A stretch of DNA of 64,000 bases, taken from contig CBDESR010000004.1 of NCBI GenBank assembly GCA_965242615.1, forward strand, positions 496,001 through 560,000. Reading direction: 5' to 3'. Made by a program: the position numbers and the translations under genes. A model generated the notes under the pieces. It saw only the letters and a list, made by a program, of their open reading frames with translations. It was not told where the DNA came from and searched no databases. This document shows positions 34,870-43,456 of the stretch, piece by piece. The DNA is from CBDBCU01 sp965242615 (lineage in GTDB: Bacteria; Chloroflexota; Dehalococcoidia; Lucifugimonadales; UBA3495). Position 1 is the first letter of the stretch, and every line of letters starts with the position of its first letter.

Positions 34870-35652
34870 CTAACGGGCGACGGTTTCGGCGGGGGAGTAA
34901 GCCCGGATTTCCCGTTCCTGATAGCGGATGTAGCCGGCTACGCCCAAGGCGATGGTCAGCCACAGGAGCAAGTGTCCCAGGGCGGAAAAGGCGCGGAACA
35001 TTATGACCAGGGACTCCGGCAGCCATTCCGGGACGGGGTCGGGATTGCCGGGGATGGCGTAAGCCAGGATCAGGGCGACGACGGCGTAAGCCAATCCCGC
35101 ACCGGCGTAGCGCAAGAACCGTTGCCCGCCGCGGACGCCGGATTGGTGGATAAGAGCAGTCAGCCAACAGCCGGCGGCGACAGCGGTCAGGGAAAGTAGG
35201 ATGAACAGGAATTGAAAGGCTTGCCGGGACAGGAGGGAGGCTTCCTCGCCAATGCCCGGCGGGTTCAGGGGGTATTTAATTTGGGTAAAGAGGGATACGG
35301 CCCAAAAGCCGAGGAGGCCGGCAATGATAGCCCAAGCCCAGACATTCCAGCCGGGGGCGGCGCGGCGTACCAGATGGTACAAGCCGGTGAACAGGGCGGC
35401 ATAGACTACGCCCAATACGGCCATTCCGGCGACAAGGCCGATGCGCTGCATCCCCAAGGATACGGAGATGCCGCCGACTTCGACCTCAAGGGCAGCGCCC
35501 GGGTCGGCTTCGGCAGCGGCGGCGGCTTCCTCGAGGCTTATGGCCCATTCCATAACCGGCACATTAAAGATGTTGAGAAAGCCGCCGACGAGCAAGCCGG
35601 CGATAGCGCCCATAATGAGGGCCAAGGGCATTATGTTCGTGGCGGAACGCAT
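34870..35652 (-). CDS. cbtA: cobalt transporter subunit CbtA
   Basis: A 260-residue integral membrane protein with about five to six hydrophobic helices, matching CbtA-type predicted cobalt transporters known from B12-regulated loci. The first helix begins I-M-P-L-A-L-I-M-G-A; a G-L-Y-H-L-V-R-R loop and the G-L-L-G-F-W segment follow. The ATG at 35652 has GGGAGA upstream and was chosen over an earlier one. It follows cbtB by 145 bp and sits in the cobalamin operon, where metal uptake would feed CobN. Assignment is by topology, neighbours and recall of the family. Confidence 0.8.
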   Translation of the reverse strand: MRSATNIMPLALIMGAIAGLLVGGFLNIFNVPVMEWAISLEEAAAAAEADPGAALEVEVGGISVSLGMQRIGLVAGMAVLGVVYAALFTGLYHLVRRAAPGWNVWAWAIIAGLLGFWAVSLFTQIKYPLNPPGIGEEASLLSRQAFQFLFILLSLTAVAAGCWLTALIHQSGVRGGQRFLRYAGAGLAYAVVALILAYAIPGNPDPVPEWLPESLVIMFRAFSALGHLLLWLTIALGVAGYIRYQEREIRAYSPAETVAR

Positions 35653-35760
35653 AGGATATTCTCCCGAACCGGTGGATCTGACCTTAACCGTTGGCACAAA
35701 GGACTAACCCGGCTTGGCGGCGCAAGGCGGATAAGGGAAAGGGGATGGCTCTTTAGGGCC

Positions 35761-35789
35761 GCGCCGCCGGCCGGAATGGCCGGCGGCGC
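35761..35789 (-). other. strong hairpin between cbtB and cbtA
   Basis: GCGCCGCCGGCC (35761-35772) and GGCCGGCGGCGC (35778-35789) form a perfect 12-bp stem with a 5-nt loop just after the cbtB stop. No T-run follows on the minus strand, so it is more likely an mRNA-stability or attenuating hairpin than a full terminator. Confidence 0.6.
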
Positions 35790-35797
35790 TGGTCGGT

Positions 35798-36001
35798 CTA
35801 GTGGCACATCAGGGCGACGTGGCGGGCGTGGTGAAAGAACTCGTGGACGGCGCCGAGGATGGCCGGGGAGCCGATGGCGGCGCCGTGGACGCTGGCGTCG
35901 ACATAGCCGGCGAAGTAGAGGACGCCGGCGCCGAGGAGGAGCCAGGGGGCCCAGACCGGGGTAGTCCGGTCGCCGAATACGCTGCGCAATACGGTCAACA
36001 T
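35798..36001 (-). CDS. cbtB: cobalt transporter subunit CbtB
   Basis: A 67-residue protein with one transmembrane helix (about 18-36) and a C-terminal histidine-rich tail H-E-F-F-H-H-A-R-H-V-A-L-M-C-H. This is the hallmark of CbtB, the small metal-binding partner of CbtA. The ATG at 36001 has AGGAGG about eight bases upstream. A much longer upstream extension in the same frame has arginine-rich nonsense composition, and is antisense to the neighbouring gene, so I rejected it. Pairing with cbtA downstream and the cobalamin riboswitch upstream supports cobalt uptake. Confidence 0.88.
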   Translation of the reverse strand: MLTVLRSVFGDRTTPVWAPWLLLGAGVLYFAGYVDASVHGAAIGSPAILGAVHEFFHHARHVALMCH

Positions 36002-36138
36002 AGGTTTTGCCTCCTGTTGTATTGATGGTTTGAGGGTTGGATTAGGGTTCTGCGGATACGGTTGGGGTAGTCTATTGCCTTGCGGCCGGGGATTCAAGGG
36101 GCTGGCTAGCGGGGCAAGGCGGGATTCCCGATGGGGGG

Positions 36139-36549
36139 CTACCGTTGGACATAGACGATGCCATCCTCGCGGCCGATGTAGCGGTCGCGCATTTCGAGGA
36201 AGGCTTGGTAGCGTTCGGGCTGAAAGTCGACGCGGTTCAGGCTGTCGTCGAGGTAGGGGTTGGGGAAGTAGCAGCGCACCAGGGTTTCCTCCCAGTCCTT
36301 GGAGAAGCGGACGTAGAAGGATTTGAGGCCGCCGTGGCTGTCGGCTTCGACGAACTGGATACCGTTGACGGAGGCCTCGGCCAGGTGGAAATGCCAGTTG
36401 TCGGCTTGGATGGTAATCCAGCCGTTGCTGAAGTCCGGCGTTTTGATGCCGGTGGAGTTGTTTTCGCTGGCGACTTCGCCGCCGCCGACCACCCAGAGCA
36501 TACGGTCGTTGGCGGTGAGTTCGCGGATGATTTCGGTCAGTATTTCCAT
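36139..36549 (-). CDS. conserved-looking hypothetical protein in cobalt operon
   Basis: A 136-residue soluble protein that I do not recognise. It is predicted mixed alpha/beta, with aromatic strands W-H-F-H-L and F-Y-V-R-F and a central E-A-D-S-H-G-G segment. H, D and E residues could bind a metal or tetrapyrrole. It has a strong GGGAGG ribosome binding site and lies between cobN and cbtB in the riboswitch-controlled operon, so a role in cobalt handling or corrin synthesis is a reasonable inference. A resemblance to heme-utilisation (HugX/ChuX-like) proteins was considered but not supported by motifs. Confidence 0.6.
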   Translation of the reverse strand: MEILTEIIRELTANDRMLWVVGGGEVASENNSTGIKTPDFSNGWITIQADNWHFHLAEASVNGIQFVEADSHGGLKSFYVRFSKDWEETLVRCYFPNPYLDDSLNRVDFQPERYQAFLEMRDRYIGREDGIVYVQR

Positions 36550-36616
36550 AGCAGCCTCCCGTAGGCGTTAGGTTCAGCAAGCCCATTATGGACATTGCCC
36601 GGTTAGTTGTCCAGTT

Positions 36617-39600
36617 TTATTGCGAGGGGGCTTCCTGACGGGCTTCGAGGTCGGTTTCGAGTTCGAGGTAAAGTTCCTGGAGTTGGGCGAGGAGTTCCGG
36701 GGGCGGGTTTTCCCACATTCCCCGGGCGATGGCTTCGAGGAGGCGTTCGACGATGCCGCGCAAGGCCCAAGGATTGCTTTGGCGAAAGAACTGCTGCATT
36801 TCGGGGTTGAGGACATATTCCGCAGTGACATCGGCGTACATCCAGTCTTCGATGACCTGGGCAGTGGCATCGTAGCCAAACATATAGTCCACGGTGGCAG
36901 CCAGCTCGAAGGCGCCTTTGTAGCCGTGGCGGCGCATAGAGTCCATCCACTTGGGGTTGACGACGCGGCTGCGAAAGACGCGGCGGGCTTCGTCCTGCAA
37001 ATCGCGGACGCGGGAACGGGAAGGGTCGGAGCTGTCGCCAAAGAATTGGCGGGGGTTGCGGCCGGAGAGGGCGCGGACGGTGGCAATCATTCCGCCGTGG
37101 TACTGCATATAGTCGTCGCTGTCGAAGAGGTCGTGTTCGCGGTTGTCCTGGTTTTTGGCGGCGATGACGATTTGGCCGAAGCGCTGGCGGAATTGGGGGC
37201 GGGCATGGACGCCGAAGTCCTGGCGGGTGTAGGCGTAGCCGCCCCAAGCGGTATAGACTTCGGCTAAATCGGCGACGGATTCCCAATTGCGTTCGTCGAT
37301 GGCGGCGAGGATGCCGGCGCCGTAGGAGCCGGGTTTGCTGCCAAAGATGCGGTAGAGGGAAGCGGCGCGGTTTTGGGGTTCGGCGGTTTCCGGGTCAGAG
37401 GCCCGGGTTTCCGGCTGTTGCTGCAAATCCTCTTGGAGGTGCTTGAGGATGTAGTTCTGTTCCGGGGGTTCGTCGAGGGCGGCGACCTGCTCGACGGCCT
37501 GGTCGAGGAGATAGATGAGGTTGGGGAAAGCATCGCGGAAAAAGCCGCTGATACGGACGGTGACGTCAATGCGGGGGCGGCCGAGTTCGGACAGGGGGAT
37601 GATCTCGATGCCGGAGACGCGGCGGCTTTCGGCTTGCCAGACCGGGCGGACGCCGAGGAGGTACATAATTTGGGCGATGTCGTCGCCGTGGGTACGCATA
37701 GCGGAAGTTCCCCAGACCACCACGCCGACCATTTCGGGGTAGCCGCCTTCCTCTTGCAGGTATTTGGCGAGGAGGGCGTTGCCAAGGTCTTGGCCGACTT
37801 CCCAAGCGGTGGGGGAGGGCAGGGTTTTTGGGTCGACGGAGTAGAAGTTGCGGCCGGTGGGGAGGACGTTAGCCATGCCCCGGGTGGGGGCGCCGCTGGG
37901 GCCGGGGGGGACGAAGCGGCCGTCCAAGCCGCGGAGCAGGTTGCCGATTTCATCGCGGGTACGCAGCAGGGCGGGATAGATGAAGTCGGCAACATAGCGG
38001 AGGACGGCGGTCACGGCCGGGTCGGGATGGCCGAGGAGTTGGGCGGCGATGGCCGGGGCCTGGTCGGGTTGGAAACCGCCGGCCATTAGCAGTTCGTAGG
38101 CTTGGCGGCCGAGGAGTTCGAGGCGTTCGATGAGGTCGCCGGCGCTGCGGAGCGGAGTTTCCGGGTCTAATGCCAGCAACTGGGGGGGCAGATTGCCATT
38201 GACCGGCTGGGCCGGGTCATTGAGCAAAGCCGGGTAGTCAATGCTGAGGGCGTCGGCCAAGGCGCGGCGGAGGCTGGGTATCCCGCTGCTGTCAAGGCGA
38301 GTGAGGGCGGAAAGCAAGCCGACGAGTTGGGCGTCAGTGGGCGGCTGGCCGAGGGTGTGCAAGCCGTCTTTAATCTGGACATCCTTGATTTCACAGAGGT
38401 AGCCGTCGATTTCCAGCATAAATTCGCCGAAGTCGTCGGGCGGGGCGTCAACGCCCAAGTCGCGGTGGAGTTCGGCTTGCTGGACCATTTCCCAAATCTG
38501 GCTTTCCAGCATCGGGAGTTTGGCCGGATCCAAGGTTTGGCACTGGTAGTGTTCATCGAGGAGCTGCTCGAGTTTGGCAATGTCGCCGTAGCTGTCGGCG
38601 GTGGTCATGGGGGGGATGAGGTGGTCGATGATGGTGGCGTGGGCGCGGCGTTTGGCTTGGGTGCCTTCGCCGGGGTTGTTGATGATGAAGGGGTAAAAGA
38701 GGGGCAAGTCGTCGAGGGCTACTTCCGGGTAGCAGGCGTTGGAAATGCCAATGCCCTTGCCGGGGAGCCATTCCAGGGTGCCGTGCTTGCCGATATGAAT
38801 CATCGCGTCAGCCTGGAAAGTGTCGTTCAGCCAGCGGTAGTAGGCAAGGTAATGGTGGGTGGGCGTCAAGTCGGGGCTGTGATAGACGGAGATGGGGTTT
38901 TCGCCGAAGCCGCGGGGGGGCTGCAAGCCGACAAAGATATTGCCGAGCTGCAAGCCGGCTATGGCAAGGGTATCCCCGGAGCGATAGACTTGGCCGGGCG
39001 GGTCGCCCCAAGCGTTGAGCAACTGCTGTTGGACGGCGGGGGCAAAGGTATTGAACCATTGGGCGTACTGGCGGCGGGTAACAGTGCCGGCGGCCAGTTG
39101 CAGTTGTTGCTCGGTAAGGGTATCCCGGTCGTTGCTGCAACGGGCGATGATGCGGTGGACCAGTTCGTCGCCGTCGGTGGGGATGTCGGATACATGATAG
39201 CCGGCGTCCTGCAAGGCGTGGAGGAGGTGGATTACCGAGGCGGGGGTGTCCAAGCCGACGGCGTTGCCGATGCGGGCGTCTTTGGTGGGGTAGTTGCTCA
39301 TAATGATGGCGATACGCTTGTCGGCGTTGGCTTTGCGGCGGAGGTTGGCCCATTTAGCGGCGAGGCGGGCGAGGGCGTCCATACGGTCGGGGGCGGCAAC
39401 ATAGCGCTGCAATCGGGGGGCAACTAGGGCATTGCCGGCGGAGCCATTACCGTTACCATTATCATTACTATTGCCGTTGACGGCCGGGATGGCGGCGGTT
39501 TCCTCTTTGAAGGAGATGGGGACGGTGATGATGCGGCCGTCGAATTCGGGCAGGGCGACATTCATAGCGGTGTCGATGGGGCCGAGGCCGAGGGAGTTGT

Positions 39601-40525
39601 CAGCCCATTCCTGACGGGAGCCGGTGCTGACGATGCCTTGCAGGATGGGGACATCGAGGGCGTCGAGCAATTCCACAGACCAGCCGGTGGCAATGGTGGG
39701 GCCGTCCTGGCTCAAGTCGCTCATGGCCAAGCCCATGGTGTTGATGATGCAGTCAACCCGGGGGATGCCGGCGGCGTCAGCCATAAAGGTGGTCAGGGTG
39801 CGGCTGCGCTGGTTGTCTTGATCCGGATTGTGTTTGAGGCTGTAGGAATAGACCGGGAGGACATTGACCTGGTGGGATTCGAGGCAGCGGATAAGGGCGT
39901 CAACGAATTGGAGATTGCCGCTCATCCAGTGGGCGCGGTAAAAGAGAATGCCGATGGTGGGGCGGCCGGGTTGGCAACGGCGGCGGATATAGGTATCCAC
40001 ATCAAGGGTTTCGGCGGCGGCAGCGTCCGGGTGATAGATACCCTCCCAAGGCACGGGTTCCGGGGCGGCGTGGCCGTAGTCGCTGCCGAGGTAGGTATCG
40101 CTGAGAAAGAGGAACAGGTTGCGGAAGTTGGGTATCCCGCCGCGCATCAGGTAGGCAAAGACGGTTTCCAGTTCGGCGACGGGAGCGGAGCAGGCGGTGA
40201 TCAAATCCTCGTCCCATTCCTGATGGCCGGGGCAGGCGATAAGGGGGATGCGGCGTTCCCGGCAGAGGGATACCAAAGGGTCAAAGGTGTCAGGCATCGC
40301 GCGCTTGCCGCCGAGGAGCCGCAACACTACGACGCCGGCATCGGCAACGGAGGTCAGGAGTTGGGCGCGGGATTCATCGGTATCCAGGCTGACCGGGTTG
40401 AAGGCGTGAACCGGGGGAAAGCCGCCGGGCAAGGCAGTGATGGCCCGGTGGGCAGTAAGGAGGTCGGTGTCGGCGGTAGTTACCAACACCACGGATTTTT
40501 GCCCGATTTGCGGCGGAGCGGTCAA
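36617..40525 (-). CDS. cobN: cobaltochelatase large subunit CobN
   Basis: A 1302-residue CobN/BchH-type chelatase subunit, which inserts Co(II) into hydrogenobyrinate a,c-diamide in the aerobic route. Family segments include G-W-S-V-E-L in the N-terminal part, I-H-I-G-K-H-G-T-L-E-W-L-P-G-K around residue 590, and G-T-S-A-M-R-T-H-G-D-D. Length matches CobN (about 1250-1300). The B12 riboswitch and cbtAB neighbours favour cobalt over magnesium; no bacteriochlorophyll genes are present. An Asn/Gly-rich low-complexity insert lies near residues 345-365. The start is TTG with AGGA. It works with the ChlI-ChlD fusion downstream. Confidence 0.93.
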   Translation of the reverse strand: MTAPPQIGQKSVVLVTTADTDLLTAHRAITALPGGFPPVHAFNPVSLDTDESRAQLLTSVADAGVVVLRLLGGKRAMPDTFDPLVSLCRERRIPLIACPGHQEWDEDLITACSAPVAELETVFAYLMRGGIPNFRNLFLFLSDTYLGSDYGHAAPEPVPWEGIYHPDAAAAETLDVDTYIRRRCQPGRPTIGILFYRAHWMSGNLQFVDALIRCLESHQVNVLPVYSYSLKHNPDQDNQRSRTLTTFMADAAGIPRVDCIINTMGLAMSDLSQDGPTIATGWSVELLDALDVPILQGIVSTGSRQEWADNSLGLGPIDTAMNVALPEFDGRIITVPISFKEETAAIPAVNGNSNDNGNGNGSAGNALVAPRLQRYVAAPDRMDALARLAAKWANLRRKANADKRIAIIMSNYPTKDARIGNAVGLDTPASVIHLLHALQDAGYHVSDIPTDGDELVHRIIARCSNDRDTLTEQQLQLAAGTVTRRQYAQWFNTFAPAVQQQLLNAWGDPPGQVYRSGDTLAIAGLQLGNIFVGLQPPRGFGENPISVYHSPDLTPTHHYLAYYRWLNDTFQADAMIHIGKHGTLEWLPGKGIGISNACYPEVALDDLPLFYPFIINNPGEGTQAKRRAHATIIDHLIPPMTTADSYGDIAKLEQLLDEHYQCQTLDPAKLPMLESQIWEMVQQAELHRDLGVDAPPDDFGEFMLEIDGYLCEIKDVQIKDGLHTLGQPPTDAQLVGLLSALTRLDSSGIPSLRRALADALSIDYPALLNDPAQPVNGNLPPQLLALDPETPLRSAGDLIERLELLGRQAYELLMAGGFQPDQAPAIAAQLLGHPDPAVTAVLRYVADFIYPALLRTRDEIGNLLRGLDGRFVPPGPSGAPTRGMANVLPTGRNFYSVDPKTLPSPTAWEVGQDLGNALLAKYLQEEGGYPEMVGVVVWGTSAMRTHGDDIAQIMYLLGVRPVWQAESRRVSGIEIIPLSELGRPRIDVTVRISGFFRDAFPNLIYLLDQAVEQVAALDEPPEQNYILKHLQEDLQQQPETRASDPETAEPQNRAASLYRIFGSKPGSYGAGILAAIDERNWESVADLAEVYTAWGGYAYTRQDFGVHARPQFRQRFGQIVIAAKNQDNREHDLFDSDDYMQYHGGMIATVRALSGRNPRQFFGDSSDPSRSRVRDLQDEARRVFRSRVVNPKWMDSMRRHGYKGAFELAATVDYMFGYDATAQVIEDWMYADVTAEYVLNPEMQQFFRQSNPWALRGIVERLLEAIARGMWENPPPELLAQLQELYLELETDLEARQEAPSQ

Positions 40526-40563
40526 AACGGTTTTCCTGCCTTACGGTTCAGTTGACTAATTGC

Positions 40564-41262
40564 CTAGTTGTCCCCGGCGGCGGGGCGGGGAAAGAGCATA
40601 ATGGACAGGTCGCTGAATTCCTGGGTGAGGGCGGCGCAGTCGGACAGGGCGCCGTGCCATTGGGTTTCGCCGTCGAGGGTGAGGCGTTGGTAGACGGTTA
40701 CGGGACGCGATGCGGGGATGCCGGCGTCAAGCAAGCCCTGGCAGATGGCCGGGGGCATCAGGTCAAAGGGACGAGGCAGCAGGATGATGTGGCGCAAGCC
40801 TTCGCGGAGATAGCGTTCCAGTTCGGCTAAAGCCGGTTCGCCGCCGTCGCGGCGGTGCAGGGTGATAAAAAGGGATTCCTCGAGGGCGATGCCGGCGCGG
40901 GCGCAGGCAATCTGGATGGAGCTGACGCCGGGGATGAGTTCGACTTGGCCGGCGCGGCGGTGGACGCGGGCGAGGAGTTCGTGGGCGGAGACATTGAGGT
41001 CGCCCCAACAGCAGACGACGCAGTTGCGGCCTTGGGCGGCTTGGGCGGCGGCGTATTCGAGGACGGACTCCTGGTCGCGGTAGGACATAGGGCGGACTTC
41101 GGCATTGCCGCACCAGTCGGTTACTACATCGAGGACGGTCTTAAAGCCGACGATGAGGCCGGCGGATTCCAGGGCGGCGCGGCCGCGGAGGGTGAGCATA
41201 TTGGGGTCGCCGGGGCCGACGGCGACGACGGTCATGGCGATGTTAGCGGTGTCAGCGTTCAT
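40564..41262 (-). CDS. cbiE: precorrin-6Y C5,15-methyltransferase subunit CbiE
   Basis: A 232-residue tetrapyrrole methylase. It uses SAM to methylate C5/C15 of the corrin precursor. Typical features are V-G-P-G-D-P-N-M-L-T-L-R-G near the start, C-C-W-G-D-L-N-V-S as the G-D-P-like loop, and L-I-P-G-V-S-S-I-Q. The CbiT decarboxylase half found in fused CobL is absent from this protein and from the window. It is the first gene after the cobalamin riboswitch and precedes cobN by 38 bp. An ATG at 41235 is an alternative start. Other tetrapyrrole methylases (CbiF, CbiH) are less likely by motif. Confidence 0.8.
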   Translation of the reverse strand: MNADTANIAMTVVAVGPGDPNMLTLRGRAALESAGLIVGFKTVLDVVTDWCGNAEVRPMSYRDQESVLEYAAAQAAQGRNCVVCCWGDLNVSAHELLARVHRRAGQVELIPGVSSIQIACARAGIALEESLFITLHRRDGGEPALAELERYLREGLRHIILLPRPFDLMPPAICQGLLDAGIPASRPVTVYQRLTLDGETQWHGALSDCAALTQEFSDLSIMLFPRPAAGDN

Positions 41263-41323
41263 TTGCCTTTTTGCCTTGGTCCGGGCCGGGCGTTAGCGTT
41301 AAGGCGTCCCGGCAAGGTCAGTC

Positions 41324-41360
41324 AAAAGAAAAGCCCCCGGCTATGCTGTGCTGCCGGGGG
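41324..41360 (-). terminator. riboswitch-controlled intrinsic terminator
   Basis: On the minus strand, CCCCCGGC (41341-41334 arm) pairs with the 41360-41353 arm around a 12-nt loop and is followed by GC and TTTTCTTTT (41332-41324). It lies between the cobalamin aptamer and cbiE, so ligand binding probably decides transcription termination. Confidence 0.9.
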
Positions 41361-41364
41361 ACAA

Positions 41365-41600
41365 GACCGAGTGAGGTCAGGATTCGCCGCATCCGGCAAG
41401 GGATGCCGGGCGCGGGAGGAACCGTCTCCGTTGAGCGCAGAGTAGAGGTTTCCAACCTTCCGGGGTCGGTTCCTGGCTTACGGGCAAGGGTTTGAGACTT
41501 GGCCCGTTCACAGTGGCGCAACCGCGGCGGATTCACACCGCCTTCCCAAATGGTACCGTTATGGCGCCCCGGAGGGAGTTTTTGTTGGGTTGTTAAAGTT
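41365..41600 (-). promoter_or_regulatory. cobalamin (B12) riboswitch
   Basis: Minus-strand leader of cbiE-cobN. It carries the cobalamin aptamer hallmarks: GGGAAGGCGGTGTGAATCC, then GCGCCACTGTG, and the B12 box GTAAGCCAGGAACC. It is followed by a terminator and preceded by a promoter. High coenzyme B12 should turn the cobalt/cobalamin operon off. Boundaries are approximate. Confidence 0.92.
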
Positions 41601-41610
41601 ACTGGGAGGG

Positions 41611-41639
41611 AGTTTAGCGGGGTTGGGGAGGGATGTCAA
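41611..41639 (-). promoter_or_regulatory. promoter of cobalamin operon
   Basis: Minus strand TTGACA (41639-41634), 17-bp spacer, TAAACT (41616-41611). It gives a transcript start near 41604, at the beginning of the riboswitch. Confidence 0.75.
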
Positions 41640-41725
41640 GTCACACATTGGCTTCGGTGGGGATTCGCGCTGGCTGAAGTTATGTGATAAATTAGCCAAG
41701 ACCTTAATGATTTGGAGGCGTAGCA

Positions 41726-43051
41726 ATGGTAGGGCTTGCTGAGATGGTCGAGGTTCCGGTGTTCGAGGGTGAAGACGAGGAGGAGTTGCTCTTTATCCCT
41801 GAGTCGGAAAGGCAGATTGCTTGGGAGCCGCAGGCTCCTAGTGCCTTCGATCTGCACCACCGGAGGGCGCGGGGGCGGTTGGAACTTCAGCCTAGTTTCC
41901 AGCGGCGAGGGGTCTGGGACGACAAGAAGCGGAGCAAGTTCATCGAATCCATCCTGCTGGACGTTCCGGTACCTTACTTCTACTTGGCGGAGGATAGCGA
42001 AGGCAAACAGGTTGTCGTCGATGGGCAGCAGCGTCTGAACGCGGTTTTCTCTTACTTGGACAACCTGTTTGCCTTGCAAGGGTTGCGCGTGATTGAGGAG
42101 CTGAACGGGAAAATGTTCCGTGATCTCTCCGAACGGCTTCAGACCCAAATCGAGACCCGGGCACTCAACCTCATCCTGATTAAACCCGGGTCTAACCCTA
42201 ATATGAAGTACGACGTTTTTGAGCGTCTGAATACTGGGGCGGTCCAGTTGCAACCGCAAGAGTTGCGGAATTGCGTGAATCGTGGTCAGTTCAATGATCT
42301 CATTATTGAACTGTCTGGTAACTCGGCGTTCCAGCAGATTTGTGGGTTTTCTGGGCCACACCCCAGGATGAAAGACGTTGAAACCGTTCTCCGGTTTTTC
42401 GCCTTTTTTCACTCTTACCCTAAGTACAAGAAACCCCTGAAAGTTTCTTGGACGATGAAATGGAGGCTCACGAGAAACTGACTGCGGGCGAGATCCAGTC
42501 CTTGAAAACCATTTTCACTAATACGGTCAACTTGACCCGTCAGGTGCTTGGAAATAACCCGTTTCGTATTTACGAAGCGACGGAAACCGGGGGCAAATGG
42601 GGACGGGTCAACATCAACCTCTACGACGCGGTAATGTATTGCTTCGCCAAACGGTTGCATCTGAGGACGCAGATTGTTCAGAAAGGGGACTCCATCCGAG
42701 AGGCTCTTATCAACATTTTGGTCAGTGACGAGAAGTTCATCGACGCCCTTAGCGTCCATACCAGCGACGATGTCCGGGTGAACTACAGGATCGAGACGTG
42801 GGGGAAAGAGCTTGACGAAATCTTGACAGAATGCTGACAACCAAGGGCCGCGTCTGTTTTCCTACGAGCTCAAGCAGGACCTCTATGAAGCGAATCCCAC
42901 TTGTATGATTTGCGGTCAGCAGATTCGCGGCATCGACGACTCCTCTGTTGACCACATTGAACCTTACTGGAAAGGCGGACGCACCATCCCGGAAAATGCC
43001 AGGCTTACCCACCGCTATTGCAATCGGGCGCGCGGTCGCGGTGAAAGCTAG
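41726..43051 (+). pseudogene. DUF262-HNH protein gene broken by two frame shifts
   Basis: Three consecutive frames together make one GmrSD-like protein. The first, 41726-42440, encodes a DUF262 domain with V-D-G-Q-Q-R-L-N-A, the ParB-like NTP motif. A continuation in another frame runs about 42445-42837. The last returns to the first frame, 42839-43051, and encodes an HNH nuclease end: C-M-I-C-G, V-D-H-I-E-P-Y and H-R-Y-C-N. One base seems missing at AAAGTTTCTTGG (about 42440-42450), and one extra is present near 42835. DUF262-HNH proteins are type IV restriction or phage-defence nucleases. GGAGG precedes the ATG. Decay or sequencing error would both fit. Confidence 0.75.
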
Positions 43052-43079
43052 CAATCCCGCTTACTTGGCGTCGAGTTAG

Positions 43080-43110
43080 GGGCAGGTTTCTAACCTGCCC
43101 TAACTTTTTA
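43080..43110 (+). terminator. intrinsic terminator
   Basis: GGGCAGGTT (43080-43088) pairs with AACCTGCCC (43092-43100) around a 3-nt loop, followed by TAACTTTTTA. It closes the DUF262-HNH gene. Confidence 0.85.
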
Positions 43111-43218
43111 CATCTGACGGGTCAAGGTGACTTACTCCCCCCATTTGACACCCGCCTTGCCCTGCCCTATCTTTCCCTTGTAAAACTAACCGCCGTTGAA
43201 AAAAGGGGGCGTGGCGTT

Positions 43219-43449
43219 ATGGGCTTTTGGTTGGGGGATGTTAGCACCGGGTTTCATCCGGATAATAAGATTGCGCCGGCGATTAACGCTTTAGCCGACG
43301 CCGAGTTTGCCCGCCTCCCCGATATGGTGGATTGCCCGGCCCGCCGCGCCCTGGATAACGGTCTATCCGAAATCCTCGGCTTGCCCAACCTCGCGGGCTT
43401 GCGCCGTCTCCTCGCCTCGGAACCGGTCGTATCCAACCGGCGGCTCTAA
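43219..43449 (+). CDS. small orphan protein, possibly a gene remnant
   Basis: A 76-residue reading frame that I do not recognise. It is Leu/Ala-rich with a D-C-P-A-R-R-A-L-D-N-G-L-S-E-I segment that looks like the C-terminal end of a larger protein, loosely like the tail of restriction-associated DNA methylases. Its ribosome binding site (GGGGGCG) is weak. It lies next to the broken DUF262-HNH gene and at the composition switch point, so it may be the relic of a lost defence gene. It is convergent with guaA. Confidence 0.35.
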   Translation: MGFWLGDVSTGFHPDNKIAPAINALADAEFARLPDMVDCPARRALDNGLSEILGLPNLAGLRRLLASEPVVSNRRL

Positions 43450-43456
43450 TCTCCCC

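Noticed and set aside
33788..34873. A 361-codon plus-strand frame
   Set aside because: It mirrors the ChlI-ChlD gene; Gly/Asp/Val-rich shadow composition.
36002..36595. Upstream extension of cbtB to 265 residues
   Set aside because: The added part is Arg/Pro-rich, antisense-like to the neighbouring gene frame, and lacks a start signal; a perfect ribosome binding site supports the 67-residue form.
38327..39427. A 366-codon plus-strand frame
   Set aside because: It mirrors cobN and has shadow composition.
43052..43218. dif site at the skew switch
   Set aside because: I could not find a 28-bp sequence with convincing XerC and XerD half-sites by eye.
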